Source: Desmodus rotundus
Lineage: Eukaryota; Chordata; Mammalia; Chiroptera; Phyllostomidae
Length of the DNA stretch: 64,000 bases
Assembly (NCBI RefSeq): GCF_022682495.2
Contig: NC_071391.1
Span: 17,211,680-17,275,679, forward strand
Reading direction: 5' to 3'
Shown here: piece after piece, positions 1-11,751 of the stretch
Position numbering within the stretch: the first letter of the stretch is position 1
Layout: every line of letters begins with the position of its first letter
Made by a program: the position numbers and the translations under genes
The notes under the pieces: model-generated
What the model was told of the DNA's origin: nothing
What the model saw: only the letters and a program-made list of their open reading frames with translations
Database searches by the model: none

Positions 1-159
1 TGGGCTTTGCTGTTAGGAGCCTCCAGTACTGAAAATCATGCCAGGAGAAGTGGAGTTGGGGCGGTGAAAAACAGCATCGTGAGAACACAGGTACATTATC
101 GTCATGATTTATGCCTGAGGTTTAGCTGATAAAATCCTGTTTTAGACTCCCAGGACTGT

Positions 160-603
160 CACAGTAAGTTACTACAAACTGAGGAGTTTAAAATAACAGA
201 AGTGTATTCTCTCACAGCTTTGAAGCTGGCGGTCTAAAATGAAGGTGTCAGTAGAGCCTTCGTCCCCTCTACCCCAAAGACTCCCAGAAAGAATCCTTCT
301 TTGCCTCTCTCAGGCTCCTGGTGACTCTGGCTATCCTCGACGGGTTTTTTTTTTTTTTTTTTTGGCTTGTAGCTGCATCATTCCAGTCTTTGCATCCATC
401 ATCACGTGGCCTTTCCCCCCATGTGCATCTTCACATAGCCTTCTTATAAGGACACTCCTCGCCAGGTCTGGGCTCACTGTAATCCTCTGTACCCTCAGTT
501 TAAGGGATTGCATCTGCAAAGACTCTGTTTCCAAATAAGGTCACAATCTGCAGTTCCAGATGAACAGGAGTTTTGGGGAGGACACTCTTCAACCCAGTAC
601 AAA
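160..603 (-). mobile_element. MLT1-type ERVL-MaLR LTR (ancient)
   Basis: The segment reads as the reverse complement of an MLT1 LTR. On the plus strand it opens with a degraded form of the usual end (tactacaaactgaggagttt), continues through the block around tattctctcacagctttgaag and the cttataaggacactc block, and closes with the ggacactcttcaacccagta end. A run of 19 T at 345-363 lies inside it and looks like a local expansion. It is a solo LTR with no internal retroviral sequence next to it. The family assignment rests on remembered consensus features. Confidence 0.7.
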
Positions 604-1972
604 TCCTAAACGAAGTAATTGTTGAACGAGACTTGCTGATAACTACCCATCTGCTCCCCAGTGGTGCTGCTCTGCTGGGCAAAACTGCTCCATCATCAGA
701 CTCTGTAGAGCCCTGTGGAAGGTGGTCTCTGCCTTCCACTGTGAGAATAAGCCCAGGTTGAACACTTACTTGCACAAGAATAGGTGAGGTAGGTTGGTAC
801 TTAAGACACAAAAGGAGGGGGAACATCTTAATAAGAAAATTCACTACATGGCTTACACTATACAAGGGAAACAGAAGTGTAAGTGGCTGAAGTTCCTTTG
901 CAAGTCTTTTACTGAAGATCTTGGCTCTCCCTGTCGGAATTGTACGTACTCTGTATCATCTTTGTTGTGGTAGTCCAGTTGCCTAGTAACTTTGTTAATA
1001 CGCTGTGAAAGATTGAAAATTCGATTATGTAGTATATACGATAGTAAATTGTGAATTAGTTGGACTTTGATGTAACAGCGTATCAACATTTGCAGATACT
1101 GGTACAGGATACTCTATTGAAAAAATTAGTCCCCAATTTTTAAGCTGGAACGTCACTGGAATAACTTCAGAAAAGAATCACAACTACATAACTTTACAGT
1201 TTCAGTATGTATGTTAAGAATTGTGTACAAATTGAAATGTCTGTGTACTTATCCTCAGAACAACCCCTAAAATCTCACTTAAAAAAAAAACAACAACCAG
1301 GGTCATAGATGAAACAACTTCATCTTCAATTCCATGATAAATGTATTGTAACACACACTTCTGTTTGTAGTTTTCCCTTTCAAATGGTTTTGTCCTAATT
1401 TTTCTTGTTGTATAGTTCCTTCTATTGGGTACTTATCACTGACTGCTTCATGTCGAAGCTATTTACATACCTTTATTTTTCCCTTTTATCTTACTAGGCA
1501 GGTGACCTACAGCGAGTAATTTCTAAATAATGAAGGTACTTGTTTCATAGGTTTCCTATGTAGTTTAACAATCAATAAAAATATTATCTTGGTGCTTATT
1601 AAAATAATTTCTATGCTTAAAAGTGCAATGCATATAACAATATTAAAAATAGTAAGCACAAAATAGTGAATATTATATTATACTTGAGAGACCTGGAGAA
1701 CTGTTCATAAACAAGCTTATTTGAGAGCATGTAAAAATGTTTATCAGTGCTTGATGTTTGGCAGCTAGCCAGTAAATGCAAATATGTTTTCTCATATATC
1801 TCTGAAATATCTCAGAAAAAGATATGGGAGGGAAAGAGAACATCTGTCACTTTCGGACTTGTATGGTGCCTTCGGCTTTAGGGGTCATCGATAAATATCT
1901 ACTGAACACACAAATAAGTGAGAATTATAGCATTGGAAGGGATGCAGAAAACCACCAGGTCACCATTTATTG
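604..1972. other. No recognised feature
   Basis: AT-rich sequence with no convincing gene, no long open frame and no repeat I can name. Small A-rich and T-rich runs occur (for example around 1280). Confidence 0.5.
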
Positions 1973-2229
1973 CAGTGGCTCTCAAACGTGGGTACCAGCC
2001 ATGTCTTCATCACCTCGTGCTGTGTCTGTCACCTATCAGGTTCTCAATACATATTTGGAGAATTAGTTATTTTATTAAAATTTTTTGAAGTGCTTGTTTA
2101 CTGCAAATTCCCAGCATCCACCTTAGACTTGCTGACTCTGAAACAATGAAGGGAGGGGTGGGCTAAAGAGAAATGCTGTGTTAAACAAATTTAGGTTGTA
2201 TTTATAACCCCCAAAGTTGAGAGTCACTA
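1973..2229 (+). mobile_element. MER5-like hAT nonautonomous transposon
   Basis: The left end is cagtggctctcaaa and the right end is tgagagtcacta, which are imperfect terminal inverted repeats of the MER5/Charlie type. The interior keeps the MER5-like stretch aattcccagcatccacctta and a GGGGTGGG core. The eight bases on each side (atttattg left, atttgtgg right) match at six positions, consistent with an old 8-bp hAT target duplication. It has no coding capacity. Confidence 0.7.
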
Positions 2230-2427
2230 ATTTGTGGCATTTTCCAAATCTCTTGGGAAAGTTTATGGAACAAATGATGATTTCTTATTATATCTTTAAA
2301 TCTTTCACATAACGGATGCTATTATTTAGGGGCCCAAGTTAACCTTTTGCTTTTGTCTTTAAAGTAAATATCAGCCCTTCATGCTGCAGTGCTAACACAT
2401 GCTAATGTATTTACTTAAAAAAAGTTA

Positions 2428-2990
2428 TGTTCATTTATTCACTCATTCAATTGATAATTATTAAATAGCTACTATATGTCAGGTTTATTGCTAGGAACCA
2501 ATAGTAATAAAGACAAGCTTAAACATTGCCCACATGTAGCTATGGTGCAATGGTGGGGGGCATTTCTGAAACAAATATTTACACTGATTTATATATTTAT
2601 ATATATATTTTTATAGTGATAAATGCTAGGAAGAAAAATATATACAAGCCCTGGAATTCATAGACAAGAGACTTAATTTAAAGTGGAGATGATCAGAGAA
2701 AGATCATATTCCAAGGATTTGACGATGATTTGGATGCCTAAGGAATGAGTAGGAGTTAGCCATAGGAAGAAAGGGAGAAATGAGTTCCAGGTCAAGGATT
2801 AGCAAACACAAAGGTCCTAAAACAGGAAGCATTTTAGGAATATTCAAGAAATGTAAAGAAAGCCCATATGACTTCAGTAAAGTTTTCCAGAGAGGGACTG
2901 GAGGGGGGTCGATGCTGGAAGGTGTGTGGGTGCCAGGTGGTGCAGGAGTTTGCAGACCTCGTGATGTGAAGGATTCGGGGCGATGTCTCT
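2428..2990 (-). mobile_element. L2 LINE 3' region fragment
   Basis: Reverse complement of the L2 3' region. It begins with the cattcaattgataattatt / tatatgtcaggtttattgct block (L2: body-end reversed), passes through gtgataaatgctaggaag, and continues with aggagttagccatagg and caaacacaaaggtcc. These follow the order of the antisense L2 3' sequence. Strongly diverged. Confidence 0.6.
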
Positions 2991-3540
2991 CTTCTCACAA
3001 TGGCACACTGAAAATGTCCCCAGGACTCCGAGCCAGCCATTTGAAAGCCGAGGTCTAATTACCTCTCCAAAGTGAGTCATCCCTCTTAGTGTCCCGCATT
3101 GTTCTTTTTGTTTAAAGGGCCCACTTACTCTGTGCATGAAGCAGATGGAGCAGATGAGCTTATCTCAAACCACCAGGACATTTGTTCCACATTTCCCAAA
3201 CTATATGACAAACAAAATAACTCTTCAAGAATGTTCTTAGGCAGTTTTAAAATATAACAATTTTATCAAATGAAAGTTTTGGATGAACATACATAGTACA
3301 GGACAAAAACAGGACAGAAAATGCCCTCATTTTTTAGGTAAATAGTATGCATTGTGCATCCACAGTATAATTTCTTCCTGGGAGAGGTTTCTCTCATTAA
3401 GGTAGTAGAAGCACATTAGAGTTTCGTAAGTATGTTAATTTGGGGTATGGCCCAAATGAATGAAATGTTCATGCCCAGGGTTAGCACACTCAAAGGTCAT
3501 TCGGGAAGGGTGGAAAAGCAGACTTTTTTTTTTCTCTCCT
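2991..3540. other. No recognised feature
   Basis: Unique-looking sequence between L2 and L1 fragments. The early part may be a continuation of the L2 copy. No gene-like signal seen. Confidence 0.4.
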
Positions 3541-3820
3541 AAATTTTTTTATTGTTATTCATTACAGTTGTCCCAATTTTCCCCCCTTTGCCCTCCTCGC
3601 CCCATCCCATCCCCCACTCCCACAGTCAGTTCCCACCCTGTTGTCCGTGTTCATGGGTTAGTCCTACATACTCTTAACTAGTCCCTTCTTCTTTCCACCA
3701 TATTCCCCCTTCCCTCTGGTCGCTGTCAGTCTGTTCCATGTTTCCATGCCTGTGGTTCTATTTCCTTCGTTAGTTGATTTTCCCATTAGATTCCTCTTAT
3801 AGGTGCGAGCATATGGTATT
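3541..3820 (-). mobile_element. L1 3' UTR fragment, 5'-truncated
   Basis: Poly(T)-like start followed by tttattgttattcattacag and ttgtcccaattttcccccct, the reverse complement of the bat L1 3' end. It then shows the pyrimidine-rich stretch, the ctggtcgctgtcagtctgtt block and the cttataggtgcgagcatatg block near the end of ORF2. It stops abruptly at about 3820, as expected of a 5'-truncated insertion. Confidence 0.75.
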
Positions 3821-4334
3821 CTAATTAGTGGAGAGCTGGTTATGTATTTGCTGCACATCTATCACAGGTCAGCAGCCTGGCTCATTTGTTACTTCATCAT
3901 AGGCAGTTATAGACAAGGTAGGAGCACCTCTGGTTAAAATTTTCCTTTGTGACTGTTTGCTGCTGGCTGTCACTGTAGATTAGCTACTCGCAGTCAAACT
4001 TGCAAGGTCTTTTATCTTTGGTGTTTTCATAATTCTTTTAAAGAGTTCTCTTGACCCTTGTTCCCCGCATTCGTGCTGTCTCTTGCCTACCTTTTCAACC
4101 ACAGCCTTCCCCAGGCACTGCATCTCTGCATGCTTTGCATTTTCCTTCTTTCAGGCCCTTCTTTCCTAATGAGCCAGCCAATGATTAAGTCTTGGAACCA
4201 GAATCAGAGGCTTTGGGTGCAGGTCTAGACACTGATCTTTAACTCTAGGAATAAGACGTTTTTTTATTTGTGAATTAGGGTTGTAAGTGTATCTACATCG
4301 TAGGATTTCGTAGAACCTCCCTACATGTGAGTGT
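3821..4334. other. No recognised feature
   Basis: Mixed-composition sequence with no nameable repeat or gene. Confidence 0.4.
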
Positions 4335-4436
4335 TTTTTTAACTTTTATTGTTGACACTATTACAGATGTTCCCATTTTCCCCACTTTGCCCACTTACCC
4401 CCAGCCCCTGCACCATTTCCCCACCTGCATATATTT
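4335..4436 (-). mobile_element. Short L1/HAL1 3' end
   Basis: Starts with a T run and aacttttattgttgacacta, then gttcccattttccccacttt and a C-rich stretch. This is the antisense 3' tail of an L1-lineage element about 100 bp long. L1 and HAL1 3' ends cannot be separated confidently at this length. Confidence 0.6.
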
Positions 4437-6269
4437 TGAATGTATTTTGTAAGCTGCAAAGTTCTGCAAAGATGTTTTATATCCCCAGAAACTTGAGCCA
4501 ACCATTTGAAATCTGAGGTCTAATTGTCTCTTCTAAATTGTTTATCCCTCTTAACTGAGTGTACGTTGGTTTGGATTAAGCCAGTCTTTGCTCACAAATT
4601 AACAAATGGATAATCCCCTTGTGAATGTATTGTATTAATACTTGTATTTCTTTTTCCTAAAGAGTCCAACACACCCTTGCTTCAGAATTTAAGTAGTACT
4701 GGATTAGACACAAATACTGAAACATGAATTTCTAGGGGTTAGGCCTACCGATCTGCACTGTAAGGAAGTATCTAGTGACATTTGGGAACTGTTGCCATTT
4801 GGGTTAGTTTTTCAGGAGCAGCAGCAGTCTTGTGGGCCAGTATTGGTAGTAAAGGGAGCTTTTAGCATTAGAGAGGTCCTGCTGTGAGGACCTCTTGATA
4901 TGAGTCATTTGAATTTGAAGTCTGTGCTAGTTCTCAGATGTGGTCCTGTGTGATGGGTTCAGTGTTTATCCCTTAACAGGGTATTCTGCTTTGAAGATGA
5001 TAGTAAGTCTGAGCTGGAAGTGCAGTATGTCTGCGGAGTCATGGAGGAGTATTACTATTTTTTAGCTTCTTGGAGACGTATCTTGGAGAAAAGTAAGCAG
5101 CACAGGGCTACAGGGGCAGTTCTTTGAACATCAGGAGCTATAATATGCTATATTATTTTTTAGGTTGCCACACCATTTTCAACATATGGTTTCCACCTCA
5201 TGGTCCAAGATGGTTGTTTGAACCCTAGCAATCAATGTTTTATTCTGTCCTGTAGCAAGAGAGAAAAGCAACAAAATGCATACCCAGTAATACTTGCTAG
5301 TTTGCATACTGCCTCTTCTTACAGAGCATTGCCTGAATCTTATTCATTGAATATACTTAACTGCAAGGGAGGCTGGGAAATGCAGAATTTATTGTGAGAA
5401 GCCATGTGCCCAGCTAAGAAAGAAGGGGAAATGGCTATTGAGGGACAACCAGCAGTCACTGACTCGGACTGTCTCTGTTATCACAAAGAATATATGCCTA
5501 ATCCAATCTTGGATCTAATAAGATAGTTTTCCGCAGCATTTGACTAGACATGCATACACGCACGTGCATAGTCATATTTCTAGAGGCAAAATAAAAAGCA
5601 CTCACTTTCTTGTTTCCCTCGATAAGAAGTCATTTGTGTCACTTAAATGATATGATTATAAATGCATAGCCCTATACTCATATTTCTAATGGGCCTTTTA
5701 AAATAACTTTGATTTTCTTGGGCTATAAATATAACTCATTTTGAATACTTCTAATTGCTATTGATTTCTGCCTTAGATAATTGCTTTTCAGTAGCAAGAA
5801 ACAAAGAGTCACTTAGGATACCCAAAGTAGTGATGGACTTATTTTGATAACTTAGATAGAAAAATGTCAGGAATTACCATTGCTGGGTCCCAGATTCAGC
5901 CCTAGAGTTGGGTACCTGGAGTTGGAGATGTGGTTGGAGAATCAGAAGAGTGTTCAAAATTGAGGGCAACACTAAGGAATCCATAATCCTTACTGGCAAA
6001 AGTGCCCCTGGGTCATTATGTTGATTTATATTCTCCTCTGATTTTTGCTTTATGTTATATTTGATCATTTGCTTTTAGTCTGTGTGGTCTCACAGCCCAC
6101 ATTAGTGGTCTTTCTCTGTGATTCTTTTCTACTTTCATACATACTACTAAACCAGTTAATGTTATTTCATCTAATGGTTATATGTATTTACTAGAGTGGG
6201 AGAGAATCCAGTTTCTTTAGCTAGTTGTTAGTATCCCTTTTAGAGAGGACATTTTCTTTTCTTTTTAAA
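4437..6269. other. No recognised feature
   Basis: About 1.8 kb of ordinary AT-rich sequence. Short open frames on both strands (for example 5200-5397 plus, 5874-6068 minus) lack family resemblance, splice context or composition suggesting coding. Confidence 0.45.
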
Positions 6270-6757
6270 ACATCATACTTTATAGTAGTTCCTGTAATCC
6301 CCTCTTCCCACTGTCCCCCCCCCCCACCCCCCCGGCCCTGGCTATTGTTAGATTGTTCTTAACTTCAATGTCTCTGGTTATATTTTGTTTGCTTTTTTCT
6401 TCTATTGATTATGTTCCAGTTAAAGGTGAGATCATATGGTATTTGTCCCTCACCTCCTGGCTTATTTCACTTAGCATAATGCTCTCCAGTTTCATCCATG
6501 CTGTTGCAAAGGGTATAAGCTCCTTCTTTCTCTCCGCTGCATAGAATTCCATTGTGTAAATATACCATAGTTTTTGGATCCACTCGTTTGCTGATGGGCA
6601 CTTCGGTTGCTTCCAGTACTTGGCTATTGTAAATTGTGCTGCTATGAACACCTGGGGTGGGGTGGAGGGATGGGGAGAAAAGGCATACAACTGTAATTGA
6701 ATAACAATAAAAATTTAAAAAACAAAACAAAACAAAAAACACATCATACTGCTTTAT
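6270..6757 (+). mobile_element. 5'-inverted (twin-primed) L1 insertion
   Basis: Two L1 pieces in opposite orientation lie between copies of a target duplication. The interval 6284-6650 is antisense L1 (ORF2 end and 3' UTR, including a long C run). The interval 6651-6740 is the sense L1 3' end with acaactgtaattgaataaca and an A-rich tail. The flanks carry catcatactttat (6271-6283) and catcatactgctttat (6742-6757), a duplication with a 2-base insertion. This is the structure produced by twin priming during target-primed reverse transcription. The plus strand is the sense of the 3' end. Confidence 0.75.
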
Positions 6758-7099
6758 CCATTCTGGCGAGATTATAGATTAGCTATGTAAGTCATTGTGG
6801 TCCAAATTCCCTCTGAAAAGAGAGACAGAATGTCATATTTAGAGCTATGCTTTCCAAGCCTAGCCGCACATCAGAAATTACTTGTTGAGTTTACTACTAA
6901 GTATATCACTTTGGAAGCACAGCTCGATTTGGGAAATACGATACGGTTATTAATATTTGAGCAACCACTTAGGCCCACTTTCCTCATCAAGAGTCTCCTG
7001 GCAATGACTGTGTTCCTGGGTCTTCATGCATCGCGTGGTTACTAGGGCTTAGGGTCTCTGCGTGATAGGTTGTACTGGTTCGTCGCCTTGTCTCTGATG

Positions 7100-7400
7100 A
7101 ACCCAGACAAAATATTTTCTAATTCACTCATGTCCTTCCTTGTCCAGCAACCATCTTCCTATCCATTTTCCTAAATCAACTTAATCGTTAAGACACCGTT
7201 CAAGCACGACTTCCTCTCACTTCCTTAGCGACATGGGTGTAGCTGCCCCCTTCTGCTTTCCCAGAGAGCTCTGTGCCATACTTGTAGTTCGGTACTTGTC
7301 ACATTCTGCCATTATTGTTTGCATATATGTATCCCCAGTACCTTGTGAACAGCTCAAAGATAGGTTATCTAAAGGGTCTCTAAACTGGAGTACGTTAGTA
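7100..7400 (+). mobile_element. L2 LINE 3' fragment (diverged)
   Basis: The order of blocks (caagcacgacttcctctcac, then tgtttgcatatatgtatccc, then ccttgtgaacagctcaaaga) follows the sense L2 3' end, whose closing part reads like tgtaagctcc...aggg. Divergence is high, so the boundaries are rough. Confidence 0.4.
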
Positions 7401-8269
7401 TGTATGTGTTTGCTTATAGAACCAAATGATCTAGTTCTAGCAGCTATAGCATCCTTGGGGTCAGGCCAGTAACTCAATTTTTCAATATGTTTTCACTGGG
7501 ACTCATTACTTTGCTCCCAAACTATCACCACTCCTACCAGAAACAACCAAAACTCTTGACCATCCTACCATTTATTTGACTATTGTCCTTTTCCCTCCTC
7601 TCAGTGTATGGTAAAAACCAAAGACACAGGACTAACAAAATATTTGCTGAATGGGTGTGAAAGCATATATCTTTTCAAATAACAGACAAAACCTTAAAGC
7701 AGTGTTTAAAGTAAATGTTGTACAATTCTATAAAAATAAATCTATTTCAATTCACTCTCTACTCCCTTAACCTGGTATCTTTTGATGCCTTTCAGAGCAA
7801 AGTTGATGAATTTCTGTGTTGGATTATAGAACAAGAAGCTTTTAAAAAAGATATCAAGGTGAAAAAGGTGGTGAGAATGGAACAGATGTGTCAAATCTTG
7901 CACTATCATTGGAAAAATGATCTACTGAGATCAACCTGGCATATCTCATCCAAGAAGATTGATTGGTAACTCCTGAAATATACTGATCCTGGCTAACAAA
8001 GAGGTTTTAGATCTTCAGCATTGCCACTGCCTCTGTAACTGGGGGTGAAGTTGTATCTAGGAAACTGCCTAGAACATTTTGAAGGTTTTTTTTAAACCAG
8101 GGAATTACCTGTGATACTTTTTCTGGTGATTAGGGTGACATATGACTATAGTCAGCTGCTTTTTGGGAATCTTTGTTCTGAATCTTATCAAGCACCTACA
8201 TTCAGTAAATACAAATCAGAAATTAATTGCCACCTCTTCTCTATAAATACTCTGTATTTTTATTTTTTT
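7401..8269. other. Mostly unassigned, holds an exon-like segment
   Basis: No nameable repeat. An open frame at 7715-7969 contains a 63-nt segment (7796-7858) bounded by an acceptor-like tttcag and a donor-like aaggtgaaa. I could not assign it to a protein; it is discussed under findings. Confidence 0.35.
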
Positions 8270-8650
8270 GAATGATATAAACAGCCGTCTCCCACAATTG
8301 AAGTTTCATCTTTATTATTTTCTGCCTTGACTTCTCTATCCCTGCTCCATACCCCTTAAACTGACATCAAATTCTGTTGTTTCATCTCAGAAAAATCTGT
8401 TTCAAAAACTTCTCTCTAAACCCACTGCCACTGATCTAGTCCAGGACCTACCTCCTCCTGTCCCATCACCTTCCTCCTCACTGAGTCCTGGCCCTCTAAT
8501 CTTTCCCCATTCTGGTCTTCCTGCCTCGACCTGTGCTCAGAAGTACCTTCTTGAAGTATTATAATGATTATATTATCCACCTGCCTTAAAATCATGTTAT
8601 CCCATTGCTTACAAGATAATGTATGGTGTTCTTCAGGGAAAAAAATCCTT
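8270..8650 (+). mobile_element. L2 LINE 3' region fragment
   Basis: Sense-orientation L2-like sequence. Landmarks are the tcctcctgtcccatcacctt block, a CTGCCT-rich stretch with cctcgacctgtgctcag, and the rttatcccattgcttacaag type block (L2 consensus resembles tcactcctctgctcaaaacc). Diverged, with approximate ends. Confidence 0.45.
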
Positions 8651-8944
8651 TTATCAGTCAGTGAAGACACTGTAGCCCCAGGAGCCTGTTTTGCATGTAG
8701 CCATAAAATCTTTCTATACTTGAAGAAAAACAACACGATTAGCCTAAAGCTACTGTAAATTAGTACAATGTGGATGCATATACCAACTGAGGATTTACAA
8801 GAAATGAAACAATTCTCTACAGAATTGAATGCTGTAATATTGGATCGTTAATTTCAAAGCAAGTATTAGTTCACGAAGCTTTGTTGTACTGGTCATTTTC
8901 CTGGTCCACAAAAGAATACAGATAAAGAGAAAAGAAACAGAGTG

Positions 8945-9195
8945 TTTCATTTTATTTATTTTTTCTTTACTATTTTTTCTTGAGGTATAATTGACTAATT
9001 AATAGACATATGGCATTGTACTAGTTTCAAGTGTACAATATCATGATTTGTATTTGTATGCATTGTGAAATTATCAACCATAATAATAGACATTCATCAC
9101 CATACATCATTATATATTTTTCTTTTTTTTTAAATAAGGACTTTAAAGATTTACTCTTAGCAACTTTCAAATATGCAATACAGTATTGTACAATG
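8945..9195 (-). mobile_element. Older L1 (L1MB-like) 3' end
   Basis: On the plus strand it reads tcttgaggtataattgacta, then agtttcaagtgtacaatatc, then catcaccatacatcatt and ttactcttagcaactttcaa. This is the reverse complement of an L1M-type 3' UTR, with its tail pointing left. It lacks the G-rich 3' UTR of the younger bat L1 copies. Confidence 0.7.
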
Positions 9196-9285
9196 TACAG
9201 AGGATGTATTATAGAAATGTATACCTGAACTCTATACAATTTCATTAACTAATGTCACTCCAATAAATTAACAATAAAAAAAGAA
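9196..9285 (+). mobile_element. Very short L1 3' end, tail to the right
   Basis: About 90 bp matching an L1 3' terminus in sense orientation: aaatgtatacctgaactcta, cattaactaatgtcactcca, then ataaattaacaataaaaaaa. It abuts the antisense L1 at 8945-9195, so the two tails point outward. The two 3' ends belong to different L1 subfamilies. Confidence 0.65.
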
Positions 9286-9855
9286 AGTATGCCTGGGGTG
9301 GAGGATGCAAAATGGGTAAAGAACATAAAAAAAAAACAGTGTTTTTATATACTAGGGTGATTTCTTTTGCACCCATAGAAACTTTGGGTGCTAAAATTCA
9401 TTCTCATGGTCTGCACAGTAGGTGTTCACACCTTGATTAACGGGGTGGAGAAGTTGCTCAGTTTGTGAGGGAACAGCATGCTGTAGGTGGAAAAGGAGGC
9501 ACACATTCAATAAAAGTAATAACTACTTACCCTAAACTTAAGACTGGATAAATACTTCCAACACATTGTAGAGACCATAATTATATCTTTGACTGAAGGA
9601 ATAAAACTGATGATCAAGTTACAAAGGTACCTCTGTGAACATTTTAACAAATTTGTCTTTTTAAATAATAAGAATACATTCTAAAGAGAAAAAGGGATGC
9701 AAAGTCTGTAATTGAGATGAAACAATTGTATCTATGTTGATGTCTTAGTTTTGATAATTATACAGGTTCTTAACATGAGGGGAGGCTGTGCGATGGGTCT
9801 TATGGGAACACTCGATACTGTATTTGCAATTCCTTTGTAAATCTGGACTTATTCT
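9286..9855. other. No recognised feature
   Basis: AT-rich sequence, with nothing nameable between two L1 fragments. Confidence 0.4.
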
Positions 9856-9856
9856 T

Positions 9857-10322
9857 TTAAATTTTTTTATTGTTCAATTACAGTAGTCCCCATTTTCCCC
9901 CATTACTCTCCCCTGCCACTCCTACCTCCCACCTAACCCCACCTTCCACTTTCAATCCCCACCATTGTCTTTGTCCATGGGCCCTTTATACATGTTCCTT
10001 AACTTGATCCTCCTCCCTTTTTCCCCCATTATCCTCCTCCCCCTGACCCTCTCTGGTCACTGTCAGTTTGTTCTTTATTTCAATGTCTCTGGTTCTATTT
10101 TGCTTGCTTGTTTGTTTTGTTGATTAGGTTCCACTTATAGGTGAAATCATATGGTATTTGTCCTTAACCACCTGGCTTACTTCAGTTAGTGTAATACTCT
10201 CCAGTTCCACCCATGCTGCTGTGAAGGGTAGGAGCTCCTTCTTTCTTTCTGCTGTGTAGTATTCCATTGTATAAATGTACCACAGTTTTTTGATCCACTC
10301 ATTTACTGTTGGGCACTTAGGC
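9857..10322 (-). mobile_element. 5'-truncated bat L1
   Basis: Antisense 3' end: tttttttattgttcaattac, agtagtccccattttccccc, a long pyrimidine stretch, then ctctggtcactgtcagtttg, caatgtctctggttctattt, tataggtgaaatcatatggt and ttgatccactcatttactgt from ORF2 towards its C terminus. It ends abruptly near 10322. It closely resembles the copies at 3541, 6284 and 50470. Confidence 0.8.
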
Positions 10323-10639
10323 TGTTTAAATAAAAAGTTAGAAAGTAAATAAATCGTGGAAAAGTGCCCATGACATCATCTCTTCTTCCTTGAATCTCTG
10401 AGTATAACCTTGAGGTTGGCACTTCTCTCTAGGCTTGAGTGCCACCTGTATTGTCCCATCGCCTTCTTCTTTTTCCCTTGAAGTATTTAATTAATTACAA
10501 AATAATTGGCTTCTAACTTTAATGAAGACTAAAAACTTGACCATTTCTCTTTTTAGTTCTCTAAAAATACATGTATATAATCCATACATATTAATTCACA
10601 TGCACATATGTATATATGTATATGTGTGTATTTGTGTTG

Positions 10640-10925
10640 TTATTTTAAACTAACATTTATTAAATTTATTGGGGTGACAAGGGTTATTAGGGTCATACAG
10701 GATTCAAGTGTATATTTCTATGATACTCAATCTGCATATTGCACGGCGTGCCCACCACCCCAAACCATCTTCTGTCACCATATATCAGGCCTCCTCCCCC
10801 TGCCCCCTTCCTTCCAGCAAGCAGCACATTGCTGTTGTGTCCACCAGATTCAATTTTACATCCCACATATGAGTGAAATCATATGGTTCTTAGCTTTTTC
10901 TGACTGGTTTATTTCACTTAGCAGG
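10640..10925 (-). mobile_element. L1MA-like 3' end fragment
   Basis: Plus strand shows tttattaaatttattggggt, gacaagggttattagggtca, then caccatatatcaggcctcct and atatgagtgaaatcatatgg. This is the reverse complement of an older L1 3' end whose 3' UTR differs from the G-rich young bat type. The copy at 40725 belongs to the same group. Confidence 0.7.
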
Positions 10926-11542
10926 GTAGTCTCAGGTTTGTGTTTGTGTTATTAGATTCATACAAGTTTATAGTTGTTACTTCTTTCTGGACAGTTCTAC
11001 ACTGACTCTTGTCAGCCACTGAGTTTATTTTATATGTAGCCACAGCTCTGACTGTAGAAAAGTTTCTGTCTGCAGGTCCTAGTCCCAACAAATGTTGGAA
11101 GAAATAACAAATGAGACATAGATTTTTTTCTATAATTAACAAACAAAACATAAACAAATTTATAGTCCAAAAAAAGAGATTCACCTCTCTCAGGTAACTG
11201 AACCATATGAATGTAATTTTCCTCTCTCTCTTAAAGATTAATAAGATCTACTATGTTGTTGTAACTATAAAGTAAAATATCTAGCCTGTTTTATTAAAGG
11301 GGACATCATTGAAAATCTTCCTCTGTTTACACTGAAGGGTCCCATTTAAAATAAAGTTTCTATTTTTTAAATTGTCTCCTCTAAGGCTATACTTTCTCAG
11401 CCCTCAATTACCTTTTTTTGTCAGCCTTGCCCTTCAATTAACATCATTCAAATTTCTTAATGCACAATTTCTTATCATCTTACTTCTGGGTTAAATGTCA
11501 CTCGAGAGCAATAGTTTTGTGTGTATGTGTGTGGATCTCAAC
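10926..11542. other. No recognised feature
   Basis: No repeat or gene recognised. A short TGTGTATGTGTGTG run sits at its right end. Confidence 0.4.
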
Positions 11543-11751
11543 CAGGGGTGTCCAACCTTTTGGCATCTCTGGGCCACACTGGAAGAAGAAGAGTTGTCTT
11601 GGGCCACACATTAAATACATTGTGACATATAATAACACACACAACACACAAAACCTCATAATATTTTAAGTAAATTTATGATTTTGTGTTAGGCTTCATT
11701 CATAGCTATCCTGAGCCACTTGCAGCCCGCAGGCCATGGGGTGGACACCCC
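11543..11751 (+). mobile_element. MER30-like hAT-Charlie nonautonomous element
   Basis: Left end caggggtgtccaacctttt, right end atggggtggacacccc, forming imperfect inverted repeats. The interior has ctctgggccacactggaaga and gttgtcttgggccacacatt, which match my memory of the MER30 family. A clear 8-bp target duplication is not visible, so the right edge may have lost two bases. Noncoding. Confidence 0.6.

Noticed and set aside
2780..3137. Three overlapping frames on both strands
   Set aside because: They lie in and beside an antisense L2 fragment and show no domain.
8945..9285. Twin-primed single L1
   Set aside because: Both parts are complete 3' ends of different L1 subfamilies, so they cannot come from one inverted template.
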